DNA of 64,000 bases from Streptomyces sp. CHD11 (GCF_018638295.1 NZ_JABTTS010000029.1:67144-131143); one strand, 5' to 3'; shown: positions 1-9,196, counted from the first letter of the stretch. The notes: generated from the letters alone by a model not told the origin. Program-made: numbers and translations.

Positions 1-25
1 TGTGCCCGGCACCCCGCCGGGCACA
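1..25. other. GC-rich perfect inverted repeat at the left edge
   Basis: Ten-base arms at 1-10 and 16-25 are perfect complements around a five-base loop. This could be the terminator of an upstream gene lying outside the window or a leader structure of the ebo operon. The stretch 1-100 is also internally repetitive (repeated GGCACCCC and CCGGGC words). No T-run follows, as is usual for Streptomyces hairpins. Confidence 0.4.
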
Positions 26-122
26 CCGTCCGGCACCCCACCGGGCCGTGTGCCCGGCAGCACCCCGCTCGGTTCCGCTTCCGGCACTCGCACCCGGTTC
101 GCGTACGACAAGGAGGCTGCCC

Positions 123-1340
123 ATGTCCGCCGAACCGTTCCTCCCCGCCCCCACCGCCGAACCGTTCCTCCCCACTCCCACCGCCGGAGCTTCCCCGGCC
201 CCCCGCTTCGGTGTCTGGTTCATCGGGGCGCGCGGCTCCGTCGCCACGACCGCGATCGCGGGCTGCGCCGCCGTCGCCGCCGGGCTGCACCCTCCGACCG
301 GCATGGTCACCGAGACCCCCGACTTCGCCGCGTGCGGTCTGCCGTCGTTGTCGTCCCTCGTCTTCGGCGGTCACGACACCGTCGACTGCCCGCTGCCCAA
401 GCGTGCCGAGCACCTGGCCGCCGGCGGCGTCCTGCCGCACGGCCTGCCGTCCGCCGTCCACGCCGAACTCGCGGCCGCCGACCGGGAGATCAGGTCCGGT
501 GGTCCGCTGCCCGCCGACACCGACGGCGGTGGCCCGGTCCGCACGGAGGACGACTGGATCGACGTGTTCGCGGCCGACATCCGCGACTTCGTCAGCCGCC
601 AGGGCCTCGCCGGCGCCGTCGTGGTGAACGTCGCCTCCACCGAACCCGCTCCCGCCGACGGCTGCCTGCCGCCCAGCTCCCTCTACGCGGCGGCCGCCCT
701 GCGGGCCGGCTGCCCGTACGTCAACTTCACGCCCTCCACGGGGCTGCACCACCCCGCACTGGCGGCGGCCGCCGAGTCCTCGGGCCTGCCGTACGCGGGC
801 CGTGACGGCAAGACCGGCCAGACCCTGCTGCGCTCGGTACTCGGCCCGATGTTCTTCCAGCGCGCCCTCGCCGTGCGCGCCTGGTCCGGCACCAACCTGC
901 TGGGCGGCGGCGACGGCGCCGCCCTCGCCGACCCGGCGGCCGCCGCGGCCAAGAACGCCGGCAAGGAACGCGTCCTCACCGACACCCTCGGCGCCGCCGT
1001 CGAGGGCGAGGTCCACATCGACGACGTGCCCGCGCTCGGCGACTGGAAGACCGCCTGGGACCACATCGCCTTCGACGGCTTCCTCGGCTCCCGGATGATC
1101 CTGCAGACCATCTGGCAGGGCTGCGACTCGGCACTGGCCGCCCCGCTCGTCCTCGACCTGGCCCGCCTGGCCGTCCGCGCCCGGCAGAAGGGCCTCACCG
1201 GCCCGCTGAGCGAACTGGGCTTCTACTTCAAGGACCCGGTCGGCGACGGCCCCGCGTCACTGGCCGAGCAGTACACCGAGCTGCAACGCTTCGCCGGACG
1301 CCTCCGCGACGACACGGACCGCCCCGGGACGCGGCGATGA
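123..1340 (+). CDS. Inositol-3-phosphate synthase family protein of an ebo-type cluster
   Basis: The product (405 aa) belongs to the myo-inositol-1-phosphate synthase family, NAD-dependent enzymes cyclising glucose 6-phosphate. Visible signatures are the Rossmann motif GARGSVATT (about residues 35-43), the DGKTGQT segment, a NLLGGGDG segment corresponding to the family's NhLGNnDG, and a C-terminal helical stretch GSRMILQTIWQG. The ATG at 123 is chosen because AAGGAGG lies at 110-116; the frame is open further upstream. The N-terminus carries a 27-bp tandem duplication (129-155 and 156-182) encoding AEPFLPxPT twice. The gene overlaps the UbiA gene by ATGA, so it is translationally coupled. In cyanobacterial ebo clusters a dehydroquinate-synthase-like EboD sits in the operon; this NAD enzyme may fill the analogous slot. 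True inositol phosphate synthesis is not proven. Confidence 0.85.
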   Translation: MSAEPFLPAPTAEPFLPTPTAGASPAPRFGVWFIGARGSVATTAIAGCAAVAAGLHPPTGMVTETPDFAACGLPSLSSLVFGGHDTVDCPLPKRAEHLAAGGVLPHGLPSAVHAELAAADREIRSGGPLPADTDGGGPVRTEDDWIDVFAADIRDFVSRQGLAGAVVVNVASTEPAPADGCLPPSSLYAAAALRAGCPYVNFTPSTGLHHPALAAAAESSGLPYAGRDGKTGQTLLRSVLGPMFFQRALAVRAWSGTNLLGGGDGAALADPAAAAAKNAGKERVLTDTLGAAVEGEVHIDDVPALGDWKTAWDHIAFDGFLGSRMILQTIWQGCDSALAAPLVLDLARLAVRARQKGLTGPLSELGFYFKDPVGDGPASLAEQYTELQRFAGRLRDDTDRPGTRR

Positions 1341-2491
1341 CCCGCGACCACCCCACACCGAACACGCCGGCGCAGGACCCGCCCGTGCCGGAGAAACCCG
1401 TGCCGGACGCGCCCGCGCCGGAGGGCGCCGCGCCGCACGGGCCCATAGTGGTCGGGGCGGCGGGCGGGACGGAGGGCGCGACGGCGGGCGGACCCGCCTG
1501 CGGGGGCGATGCCTCGTCCCGCGCGGCCGGCACCGGGACGGGCGCCGGCCGCGCCGGGGCCTGGGCCGAACTGCTGCGGCTGCCCGCCCTCTTCACCGTC
1601 CCCGGCGACGCCCTGGCCGGCGCGGCGGCGGCCGGTGCGCGCCCCGGACCCCGCACCCTGCTCGCCGTCGGTTCCTCTCTGTGCCTGTACGAGGCCGGCA
1701 TGGCCCTGAACGACTGGGCGGACCGTGCGGAGGACGCCGTGGAGCGGCCGCACCGCCCGCTCCCGTCCGGACGTATCCGCCCGGCCGCCGCCCTCACCGC
1801 GGCCGGTGTCCTCACCGGCGCCGGACTGGCGCTCGCCGCCGGCGCCGGACGCCCCGCCCTCGCGGTGGCCACACCGCTCGCGGCCGCCGTCTGGGCCTAT
1901 GACCTCAAGCTCAAGCACACACCCGCGGGCCCGGTGGCCATGGCCGCCGCCCGCGGACTGGACCTGCTCCTGGGCGCCGCGGCCACCGCAGGCGGCACCC
2001 GGGCGGCGCTGCCCTCCGCCGCGCTGCTCGGCAGTCACACCCTCGCGGTCACGGCCGTCTCCCGCCGGGAGACCACCGGCGGCTCGGTCCTGGCCCCGCT
2101 GGCGGCGCTCGCGACGACGGGCGCGCTGACCCGGCTGGTCACCCACCGCCGCACCCGACTCCCGGCAGGCCGGCGGGCAGCAGCCGCCCCCGGTCTGCCG
2201 GGTTCCAGCCCGCCCGAGGGGCCGCCCGGGACCGCCCACACACTCGCCGCCGCCCTGGGAGCCGTCTACGCCGCCACGGCCGCCCGGCCCTACCTCCACG
2301 CGGCGCTCAACCCCTCACCCCCGCTCACCCAGCGCGCCGTCGGCGGTGGCATCCGGGCCACGATCCCGCTCCAGGCCGCGCTGGCCGCCCGTTCCGGCGC
2401 GACTGCCACGGCCCTCCTCATCGGGGCCCTCGTCCCGGCCGGCCGGATGTTCGCCAGGAGAGCCGCCATGAGGAAGGTGAGCATCACGTGA
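1337..2491 (+). CDS. eboC: UbiA-like prenyltransferase, EboC type
   Basis: A 384-aa polytopic membrane protein of the UbiA superfamily, which transfers or handles prenyl groups using Mg-binding aspartates. The first Asp-rich motif is NDWADRAEDAVERPHRPLPS near residue 123, and a second YDLKLKHTP motif lies near residue 188; hydrophobic Ala/Leu-rich helices flank both. The first 70 residues are an unusual Pro/Ala/Gly-rich, non-conserved extension, so an internal start is possible, but ATG 1337 overlaps the previous stop (ATGA). It overlaps the next gene by GTGA. In established ebo clusters EboC is the membrane member of a set proposed to move precursors to the periplasm; the substrate here is unknown. 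Confidence 0.85.
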   Translation: MTRDHPTPNTPAQDPPVPEKPVPDAPAPEGAAPHGPIVVGAAGGTEGATAGGPACGGDASSRAAGTGTGAGRAGAWAELLRLPALFTVPGDALAGAAAAGARPGPRTLLAVGSSLCLYEAGMALNDWADRAEDAVERPHRPLPSGRIRPAAALTAAGVLTGAGLALAAGAGRPALAVATPLAAAVWAYDLKLKHTPAGPVAMAAARGLDLLLGAAATAGGTRAALPSAALLGSHTLAVTAVSRRETTGGSVLAPLAALATTGALTRLVTHRRTRLPAGRRAAAAPGLPGSSPPEGPPGTAHTLAAALGAVYAATAARPYLHAALNPSPPLTQRAVGGGIRATIPLQAALAARSGATATALLIGALVPAGRMFARRAAMRKVSIT

Positions 2492-3564
2492 GCCCGCACC
2501 CGAACCCGGACCAGGCCGTCACCGGGGACAGCCGTGCCCCTGCCCGGAGCGGGAGCGGGAGCACCGGTGTGTCCGCGGCCCGGGACGAGAGCGGGGGCCG
2601 GCGTGCTCCCGCCCCCCTCCGCTTCGGCTACGGCACCAACGGTCTCGCCGACCTGCGTCTCGACGACGCCCTCGGTCTGCTCGCCGACCTCGGTTACGAC
2701 GGGGTCGGCCTCACCCTCGACCACATGCACCTCGATCCCCTCGCCCCGGACCTCGCCGCCCGCACCCGCCGGGTCGCACAGCGGCTGGACCGGCTCGGTC
2801 TCGGCGTCACCGTGGAGACCGGGGCCCGTTACGTGCTCGACCCCCGCCGCAAGCACGGCCCGTCGCTGCTGGATCCCGGCCCGGACGACCGGGCCCGCCG
2901 TGTCGACCTCCTCCTCCGGGCGGTCAGCGTCGCCGCCGATCTCGGCGCGCACGCCGTTCACTGCTTCAGCGGGACCGTCCCCGACGGCACCGACGAGGAC
3001 ACCGCCTGGAAACGCCTCGCCGAGACACTCACCCCCGTGCTGGAAGCCTCCGCCACCGCCGGTGTCCCCCTCGCCGTCGAGCCCGAACCCGGCCATCTCC
3101 TCGCCACCCTCGCCGACTTCCACCACCTGCGCCGCACCCTCGGCGATCCCGAGCCGCTCGGTCTCACCCTGGACCTCGGCCACTGCCAGTGTCTCGAACC
3201 CCTCCCGCCCGCCGACTGCGTACGCGAGGCCGCCCCCTGGCTGCGCCACGTCCAGATCGAGGACATGCGCCGTGGCGTCCACGAGCACCTCCCCTTCGGG
3301 GACGGCGAGATGGACTTCCCGCCGGTCCTCGCGGCCCTCGCCGCGACCGGATACCAGGGCCTGACCGTCGTCGAACTGCCCCGCCACTCCCACGCGGGCC
3401 CCCACTTCGCCGCCCAGTCCCTCCCGTTCCTCCGCCGGGCCGCCCGGTCCGCGGCGGCCCTCCCCGGCCCTGCCGTCCCCGGCCCCTCCGTCCCCGGCCC
3501 CTCCGTCCCCGTCCCACCGCACGGCGATCCCTCCGCCACCCCCGAAGGGAGCACCACCGCATGA
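2488..3564 (+). CDS. Sugar phosphate isomerase/epimerase-like TIM-barrel protein (ebo cluster)
   Basis: A 358-aa member of the xylose-isomerase-like TIM-barrel family (AP endonuclease 2 fold). Barrel strands and metal-site residues are recognisable: FGYGTNGLADLRL at the start, VEPEPGHLL in the middle, LTLDLGHCQCLEP, HVQIEDMRRGVHEHLPFGDG and VVELPRHSH near the end. It starts with GTG 2488 inside the preceding stop (GTGA) and its own stop overlaps the eboA ATG. The C-terminus has a 12-bp tandem repeat encoding GPxVP units (about 3466-3512), probably a disordered tail. It is one of three TIM-barrel isomerase-like proteins in this operon; the reaction is not known. Confidence 0.75.
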   Translation: MSPHPNPDQAVTGDSRAPARSGSGSTGVSAARDESGGRRAPAPLRFGYGTNGLADLRLDDALGLLADLGYDGVGLTLDHMHLDPLAPDLAARTRRVAQRLDRLGLGVTVETGARYVLDPRRKHGPSLLDPGPDDRARRVDLLLRAVSVAADLGAHAVHCFSGTVPDGTDEDTAWKRLAETLTPVLEASATAGVPLAVEPEPGHLLATLADFHHLRRTLGDPEPLGLTLDLGHCQCLEPLPPADCVREAAPWLRHVQIEDMRRGVHEHLPFGDGEMDFPPVLAALAATGYQGLTVVELPRHSHAGPHFAAQSLPFLRRAARSAAALPGPAVPGPSVPGPSVPVPPHGDPSATPEGSTTA

Positions 3565-4298
3565 CCCGCCCCCACGCCACCCCGGCCACCCCGGAGGCAG
3601 AGACCACCGAAAGACCGGCGGCCCCCGGTGACGGCACCACCCCCGCCCTCACCACCCCCGCCGGGCTGCACAGCCGTCTCACCGAACGGCTGGACGGAGC
3701 CGCCCGCGCCTGGCTCGACCAGGCCCTGGACGAGGCCTCCGCACACCCGGGCACCCGCGGGCCCATCTCCGTGTGGGAACTGCGCCTGGCCGAAGCCGGC
3801 CGCCGCTGCGGCCCCGCCCACGCCGACGCCGCCCGCGTCCTCATCCTGCACGCCGCCCGCGCCGACGCCGACGTGCTGACCCGGGTCTACCAGCAGGGCA
3901 CCGCCGACGAACGCCGCGCCGTCCTGCACGCCCTGCCCCACCTCGTCACCGGCGCCGCCGCCCTCCCGCTCGTGGAGGACGCCCTGCGCACCAACGACAC
4001 CCGGCTCGTCGCCGCCGCCCTCGGCCCCTACGGCGCCCGCCACCTCGACGCCCACGCCTGGCGGCACGCTGTGCTGAAGTGCCTCTTCACCGGCGTCGCC
4101 CTCGACCAGGTCGCGGAGCTGGCCCGGCGCGCCAGCGCCGACGCCGAACTCGCCCGCATGCTCGGCGACTACGCCGAGGAGCGCACCGCCGCCGGCCGCC
4201 CCGTCCCGGAGGACCTGCACCGCGTCCTGGCCCTGACCGGTTCCACCGCCGCCGCTCCGGCCCAGGGCACGGACGACCCCCACGGCAAGGAGTCCTGA
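3561..4298 (+). CDS. eboA: EboA domain protein
   Basis: A 245-aa, mostly helical cytoplasmic protein with no signal or membrane segment. After a variable 40-residue N-terminus it reads as repeated helical pairs: LTERLDGAARAWLDQALDEA, WELRLAEAGRRCG, VLTRVYQQGTADERRAVLHA and ALKCLFTGVALDQVAELARR-like stretches. This matches EboA of cyanobacterial and actinobacterial ebo clusters, a HEAT-like protein of unknown biochemical role. ATG 3561 overlaps the previous stop, and its stop shares bases with the ATG of the TatD gene (TGATG). The assignment rests mainly on context (UbiA upstream, TatD and EboE downstream) plus the helical pattern. Confidence 0.75.
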   Translation: MTRPHATPATPEAETTERPAAPGDGTTPALTTPAGLHSRLTERLDGAARAWLDQALDEASAHPGTRGPISVWELRLAEAGRRCGPAHADAARVLILHAARADADVLTRVYQQGTADERRAVLHALPHLVTGAAALPLVEDALRTNDTRLVAAALGPYGARHLDAHAWRHAVLKCLFTGVALDQVAELARRASADAELARMLGDYAEERTAAGRPVPEDLHRVLALTGSTAAAPAQGTDDPHGKES

Positions 4299-5188
4299 TG
4301 CGCATCTTCGACCCCCACATCCACATGACGTCCCGCACCACCGACGACTACGAGGCCATGTACACCGCCGGTGTCCGCGCCGTCGTCGAGCCCGCCTTCT
4401 GGCTGGGCCAGCCCCGCACCTCGCCCGCCTCCTTCTACGACTACTTCGACGCGCTCCTCGGCTGGGAACCCTTCCGCGCCGCCCAGTACGGCATCGCCCA
4501 CCACTGCACCCTCGCCCTCAACCCGAAGGAGGCGGGCGACCCGCGCTGCACCCCCGTCCTCGACGAACTGCCCCGGTATCTCGTCAAGGACAACGTGGTG
4601 GCCGTCGGCGAGATCGGCTACGACTCCATGACGCCCGCCGAGGACGCCGCCTTCGCCGCCCAGCTCCAGCTCGCCGCCGACCACGGCCTGCCCGCGCTGG
4701 TGCACACCCCGCACCGCGACAAGCTCGCCGGCCTGCGCCGCACTCTCGACGTGGTGCGCGAGTCCGCGCTGCCCATGGACCGTGTCCTGGTCGACCACCT
4801 GAACGAGACCACGGTCAAGGAGGCGAAGGACAGCGGCTGCTGGCTCGGCTTCTCGGTCTACCCGGACACCAAGATGGACGAGGAGCGGATGGTCGCGATC
4901 CTGCGCGCCCACGGCCCCGAGCGGGTCCTGGTGAACTCCGCCGCCGACTGGGGGAAGAGCGACCCGCTCAAGACCCGCAAGGTCGCCGACCTGATGCTCG
5001 CCGAGGGCTTCACCGAGGACGACGTCGACCGGGTGCTGTGGCGCAACCCCGTCGCCTTCTACGGACTCAGCGGCCGCCTGAACCTCGACGTCACCGCCCC
5101 GGACGCCACCCACGAGGGCAACTCCATCCTGCGCGGCGCACCGAGAGACGAACCCCGGCCGGCCGGTGCCTCCGCCACGGAGGCGTGA
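4298..5188 (+). CDS. eboB: TatD family metal-dependent hydrolase, EboB type
   Basis: A 296-aa amidohydrolase-fold protein. Metal ligands of TatD enzymes are visible: the HxH pair in FDPHIHM at residues 7 and 9, the glutamate of VGEIGYDS, the histidine in VHTPHRDK, the histidine in VDHLNET and a late aspartate in NSAADWGKSDPL. TatD proteins are deoxyribonuclease-like or phosphoesterase-like hydrolases; EboB homologues have no established substrate. The ATG at 4298 overlaps the eboA stop and eboE begins 3 nt after its stop, so it is mid-operon. The C-terminal 25 residues are variable. Confidence 0.85.
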   Translation: MRIFDPHIHMTSRTTDDYEAMYTAGVRAVVEPAFWLGQPRTSPASFYDYFDALLGWEPFRAAQYGIAHHCTLALNPKEAGDPRCTPVLDELPRYLVKDNVVAVGEIGYDSMTPAEDAAFAAQLQLAADHGLPALVHTPHRDKLAGLRRTLDVVRESALPMDRVLVDHLNETTVKEAKDSGCWLGFSVYPDTKMDEERMVAILRAHGPERVLVNSAADWGKSDPLKTRKVADLMLAEGFTEDDVDRVLWRNPVAFYGLSGRLNLDVTAPDATHEGNSILRGAPRDEPRPAGASATEA

Positions 5189-5191
5189 GCC

Positions 5192-6361
5192 ATGCGCTTC
5201 CGCCACCCCGACGGCTCCACGGTCCATCTCGCCTACTGCACCAACGTCCACCCCGCCGAGACGCTCGACGGCGTACTCGCCCAGCTCCGCGACCACTGCG
5301 AGCCGGTCCGCCGCCGCCTTGGCCGGGACCGGCTCGGCATCGGCCTGTGGCTCGCCAAGGACGCCGCGCACGCCCTCGTCACCGACCCCGCCGCACTGCG
5401 CGGACTGCGCTGCGAACTCGAACGGCGCGGCCTCGAGGTCGTCACCCTCAACGGCTTCCCCTACCAGGGCTTCGGCACCGGAGAGGTCAAGTACCGGGTC
5501 TACAAGCCGGACTGGGCCGACCCCGAACGCCTGGAGCACACCACCGCCCTGGCCCGGGTACTCGCCGGACTGCTCCCCGACGACGTCCCCGACGGCAGCA
5601 TCTCCACCCTGCCCCTCGCCTGGCGCACCGCCTACGACGAGCAGCGCGCACAGACGGCCCGCACCGCCCTGCGCACCCTCGCCGAACGCCTCGACGCCCT
5701 CCGGGAACTGACCGGGCGCTCCATCCGCGTCGCCCTGGAACCGGAACCCGGCTGTGTCGTCGAGACCACCCGGGACGCCATCGCCCCGCTCACCGCCATC
5801 GCCCACGACCGGGTCGGCATCTGCGTCGACACCTGCCACCTCGCCACCTCCTTCGAGGACCCGGGCACCGCCCTGGACGACCTCGCCCGGGCCGGCGTCC
5901 CCGTGGTCAAGTCCCAGCTCTCCGCCGCCCTGCACGCCGAACAGCCCCACCTCCCCGAGGTCCGCGAGGCCCTGGCCGGCTTCGCCGAACCCCGCTTCCT
6001 GCACCAGACCCGCACGGCCACCGCCGCCGGCCTGCGCGGCACCGACGACCTCGACGAGGCCCTGGGCGGCGACACCCTGCCCGACGCGGCTCCCTGGCGC
6101 GCCCATTTCCACGTCCCCCTGCACGCGGCCCCCACCGCGCCCCTCACCTCCACACTCCCCGTCCTGAAGTCCGTGCTGTCCCGGCTCGTCGGCGGCCCGC
6201 GGCCGCTCACCCACCACCTCGAGGTGGAGACCTACACCTGGCAGGCCCTCCCGCCCGCTCTGCGCCCCCGGGGCCGCAGCCAGCTCGCCGACGGCATCGC
6301 CGCCGAACTCACCCTGGCCCGCGACCTCCTGACGGACCTCGGCCTGAAGGAACTCCCATGA
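5192..6361 (+). CDS. eboE: Metabolite traffic protein EboE
   Basis: A 389-aa xylose-isomerase-like TIM-barrel protein. Its N-terminus (LAYCTNVHPAETLDGVLAQL, about residues 10-29) and the motifs LNGFPYQGFG, VALEPEPGCVVETT, VGICVDTCHLATSFEDP and HFHVPLHAAPTAPLTST are typical of EboE proteins. The acidic and histidine residues in these motifs lie where isomerase metal ligands occur. It follows the TatD gene by 3 nt and overlaps the phosphodiesterase gene by ATGA. In cyanobacteria eboE belongs to the cluster needed for exporting scytonemin precursors; the cargo in Streptomyces is not known. No export signal is visible, so it should act in the cytoplasm. Confidence 0.85.
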   Translation: MRFRHPDGSTVHLAYCTNVHPAETLDGVLAQLRDHCEPVRRRLGRDRLGIGLWLAKDAAHALVTDPAALRGLRCELERRGLEVVTLNGFPYQGFGTGEVKYRVYKPDWADPERLEHTTALARVLAGLLPDDVPDGSISTLPLAWRTAYDEQRAQTARTALRTLAERLDALRELTGRSIRVALEPEPGCVVETTRDAIAPLTAIAHDRVGICVDTCHLATSFEDPGTALDDLARAGVPVVKSQLSAALHAEQPHLPEVREALAGFAEPRFLHQTRTATAAGLRGTDDLDEALGGDTLPDAAPWRAHFHVPLHAAPTAPLTSTLPVLKSVLSRLVGGPRPLTHHLEVETYTWQALPPALRPRGRSQLADGIAAELTLARDLLTDLGLKELP

Positions 6362-7737
6362 GCGACCCCACCCCCCTGCTCGTCCTGGACGTCGTGGGCC
6401 TCACCCCCCGCCTCCTCGACCACATGCCCCATCTCAAGTCGCTCGGCCAGTCGGGCACCCGTGCCCCGCTCGGCACCGTCCTGCCCGCCGTCACCTGCGC
6501 CGCCCAGTCCACCTTCCTCACCGGCACCCACCCGTCCGAACACGGCATCGTCGGCAACGGCTGGTACTTCCGCGAACTCGGCGACGTCCTGCTGTGGCGC
6601 CAGCACAACGGCCTCGTCGCCGGCGACAAACTCTGGGACGCCGCCCGCCGCGCCCACCCCGGCTACACCGTCGCCAACATCTGCTGGTGGTACGCCATGG
6701 GCGCCGACACCGACATCACCGTCACCCCCCGCCCGGTCTACTACGCGGACGGCCGCAAGGAACCCGACTGCTACACCCGGCCCCCCGCCCTGCACGACGA
6801 ACTCACCGAGAAGTTCGGCACCTTCCCCCTCTTCCACTTCTGGGGACCCGGCGCCGACCTGGTCTCCAGCCAGTGGATCATCGACGCCACCCGCCACATC
6901 ATGGCCACCCGCCACCCCGACCTGACGCTCTGCTACCTCCCTCACCTCGACTACGACCTCCAGCGCTTCGGCCCCGACGACCCCCGCTCCCTGAAGGCCG
7001 CCACCGACCTGGACACGGCACTGGCCCCGCTCCTCGACGACGCCCACGCCGAGGGCCGCACCGTCGTCGCTCTGTCCGAGTACGGCATCACCCGCGTGAA
7101 CCGGTCCGTCGACATCAACCGCGCCCTGCGCCGCGCCGGCCTGCTCGAGGTGCACACCCAGGACGGCATGGAGTACCTCGACACGATGGCCTCCCGCGTC
7201 TTCGCCGTCGCCGACCACCAGCTCGCCCACGTCTACGTCCGCCGCCCCGAGGACCTCGACGCCACCCGCGCCGCCCTCGAAGGGCTGCCCGGCATCGAGC
7301 AACTCCTCGACGACGAGGGCAAGAAGGCCCACCACCTCGACCACCCGCGCGCCGGCGAACTCGTCGCCGTCGCCGAGCCCGACGCCTGGTTCACGTACTA
7401 CTACTGGCTCGACGACGCCCGCGCGCCCGACTTCGCGCAGCTCGTCGAGATCCACCGCAAACCCGGCTACGACCCGGTCGAACTGTTCATGGACCCCCTC
7501 GACCCCTACGTCAAGGTCAAAGCGGCGACCGCGCTGGCCCGCAAGAAGCTCGGCATGCGCTACCGCATGGCGGTCGTCCCCCTGGACCCCTCACCCGTTC
7601 GGGGCAGCCACGGCCGCCTCCCCGCGAGCGACGACGACGGGCCGCTCCTCATCTGCTCCACCCCCCTTGCTCTCGGAGACCGCGTCGCGGCCACCGAGGT
7701 GAAACAACTCCTGCTCCGGCTCGCCGGACTCGGCTGA
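6358..7737 (+). CDS. Alkaline phosphatase superfamily phosphodiesterase, EboF-like
   Basis: A 459-aa type I phosphodiesterase/nucleotide pyrophosphatase-like protein of the alkaline phosphatase superfamily. The first metal aspartate is in LLVLDVVGL (residue 11), and the nucleophile threonine is in the PAVTCAAQSTFLTG motif near residue 46, followed by THPSEHGIVGNGW. Further metal ligands are likely in YLPHLDYDLQRFGP and HVYVRRPED regions; the usual DHG motif is replaced by SEYGI, which is odd. The ATG at 6358 lies within the eboE stop. Equivalent proteins occur in ebo clusters and may hydrolyse a phosphorylated or nucleotide-linked intermediate. This ends the tightly overlapping run of genes. 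Confidence 0.8.
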   Translation: MSDPTPLLVLDVVGLTPRLLDHMPHLKSLGQSGTRAPLGTVLPAVTCAAQSTFLTGTHPSEHGIVGNGWYFRELGDVLLWRQHNGLVAGDKLWDAARRAHPGYTVANICWWYAMGADTDITVTPRPVYYADGRKEPDCYTRPPALHDELTEKFGTFPLFHFWGPGADLVSSQWIIDATRHIMATRHPDLTLCYLPHLDYDLQRFGPDDPRSLKAATDLDTALAPLLDDAHAEGRTVVALSEYGITRVNRSVDINRALRRAGLLEVHTQDGMEYLDTMASRVFAVADHQLAHVYVRRPEDLDATRAALEGLPGIEQLLDDEGKKAHHLDHPRAGELVAVAEPDAWFTYYYWLDDARAPDFAQLVEIHRKPGYDPVELFMDPLDPYVKVKAATALARKKLGMRYRMAVVPLDPSPVRGSHGRLPASDDDGPLLICSTPLALGDRVAATEVKQLLLRLAGLG

Positions 7738-7853
7738 CACGGCATCCCGTGCGGCCCGCGCACGTCCGACTACCGAGAGTCAAACACACGGCACTGACAA
7801 CGGCCGGTCCCGGCGGCTCCGGAACCGGCCACGACCGAGAAGGCAGGCCACTC

Positions 7854-9059
7854 GTGACCCTGTACTCCGAACCGTCCCGCACCGATGACGCCGCCGCCGA
7901 CGCCCCGGACGAGGGGCTGCGCCGCAGCCTCGGTGTGGGCCGTCGCCGCTTCCTCACCACCTGCACCGCCGTGGCGGCCGGAGCCGTCGCCGCCCCCGTC
8001 CTCGGCGCGTCCCCCGCCCTCGCCCACGACAGAGGCCACGGGCACGGGCACGGACACGGCCATGGGCACGGCCACGGACGTGTGCTCGTCCCGCCGCACA
8101 AGCGCGGCATCATCCTCTACACCGTCCGTGACGCCACCGCCCGCGACCCCCTCGCGAGCGATCTGCCCTCCGGCTTCCGCGAGGTGTTCAAGCAGCTGGC
8201 CCGCCACGGCTACCGCCAGGTGGAGTTCGCCGGTTACCGCCAGCACGCGAACGCGCCCGGCGGCGACAACCTGGAAACCGTCCAGGGCGCCAGACTGCTG
8301 CGCCGCTGGCTCGACGACTACGGGCTGCGCGCCCAGGGCAACCACGGCTTCATCCCGTCCTCCTGGCCGCTGACCCCGCAGGACAAGGACACCTTCAAGA
8401 AGCACCTCGAGATCGCCAACATCCTCGGCATGGACCACATGGGCACCGGCGGCGACCCCACCGGCAGCTCCCACCGCGCCGACTGGGACGTGGCCGCCGA
8501 CAAGTGGAACGCCCTGGGCGCGATAGCCCGCCGTGAGGGCATCAAGCTCTACACCCACAACCACGACAGCGCCTACGGCTTCCTGCTCGACAGCGGCCCG
8601 CTGGACGACCAGGGCCGGCCCACCCGCAGCTCCGGCATCCGGAAGCTGGAGTACTTCCTGAAGGTCACCGACCCCAGGCTGGTCTGGCTGGAGATGGACA
8701 TCTTCTGGGCGCACGTCGCCCAGTACAAGTTCCACACCTACACCGCCCGCGACGGCTCCACCCGCCGCAGCGTCTTCGACCCGGCCGGCCTGGTCGCCCG
8801 CCACAACAAGCGCTACCCCCTGTTCCACGCCAAGGACGGCGTCGTCGACACCACCAACGGCATGGGCTACGACATGGTGCCCTTCGGCACCGGGGACATC
8901 GACTACACGACGTTCTTCTCCCGGGTCGGACAGAGCAACTACCGCAACCCGATGGTCGAGGACGACAACTCCCCGAGCGCCACCGACCCCGCGCAGTCGC
9001 TGCGCGAGGCCAAGATCAGTTACGACAACATGGCGGCCCTGCGCAGGCGCCGCCGCTGA
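7854..9059 (+). CDS. Tat-exported sugar phosphate isomerase/epimerase-like TIM-barrel protein
   Basis: A 401-aa secreted protein. The N-terminus has a twin-arginine signal (GVGRRRFLTT, then an Ala-rich hydrophobic stretch ending at SPALAHD). Directly after it is an extended His-Gly repeat (about eight HG pairs), a possible metal-binding tag. The mature domain is a TIM-barrel isomerase-like fold: YTVRDATARDP, HGYRQVEFAGYRQH, GNHGFIP, HNHDSAYGF, WLEMDIFWAH and FHAKDGV, with His/Asp/Glu at expected metal sites. GTG 7854 is chosen for the GAGAAGG at about 7838-7844. It sits 116 nt after the phosphodiesterase gene and is probably part of the same pathway, acting outside the membrane on exported cargo. 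Confidence 0.8.
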   Translation: MTLYSEPSRTDDAAADAPDEGLRRSLGVGRRRFLTTCTAVAAGAVAAPVLGASPALAHDRGHGHGHGHGHGHGHGRVLVPPHKRGIILYTVRDATARDPLASDLPSGFREVFKQLARHGYRQVEFAGYRQHANAPGGDNLETVQGARLLRRWLDDYGLRAQGNHGFIPSSWPLTPQDKDTFKKHLEIANILGMDHMGTGGDPTGSSHRADWDVAADKWNALGAIARREGIKLYTHNHDSAYGFLLDSGPLDDQGRPTRSSGIRKLEYFLKVTDPRLVWLEMDIFWAHVAQYKFHTYTARDGSTRRSVFDPAGLVARHNKRYPLFHAKDGVVDTTNGMGYDMVPFGTGDIDYTTFFSRVGQSNYRNPMVEDDNSPSATDPAQSLREAKISYDNMAALRRRRR

Positions 9060-9196
9060 TCCGAACCACCGCGGAACGGGTCGGCCGGCCCGCGTGTCCG
9101 GCACAGGTCTCCCCGGGCCCCGCACGAGGTGTCCCGGCCGGAGACCGCCCTCCGCGCCGGCTCCGCCCGTACGGCGACCCCCGCACACGACGGTCT

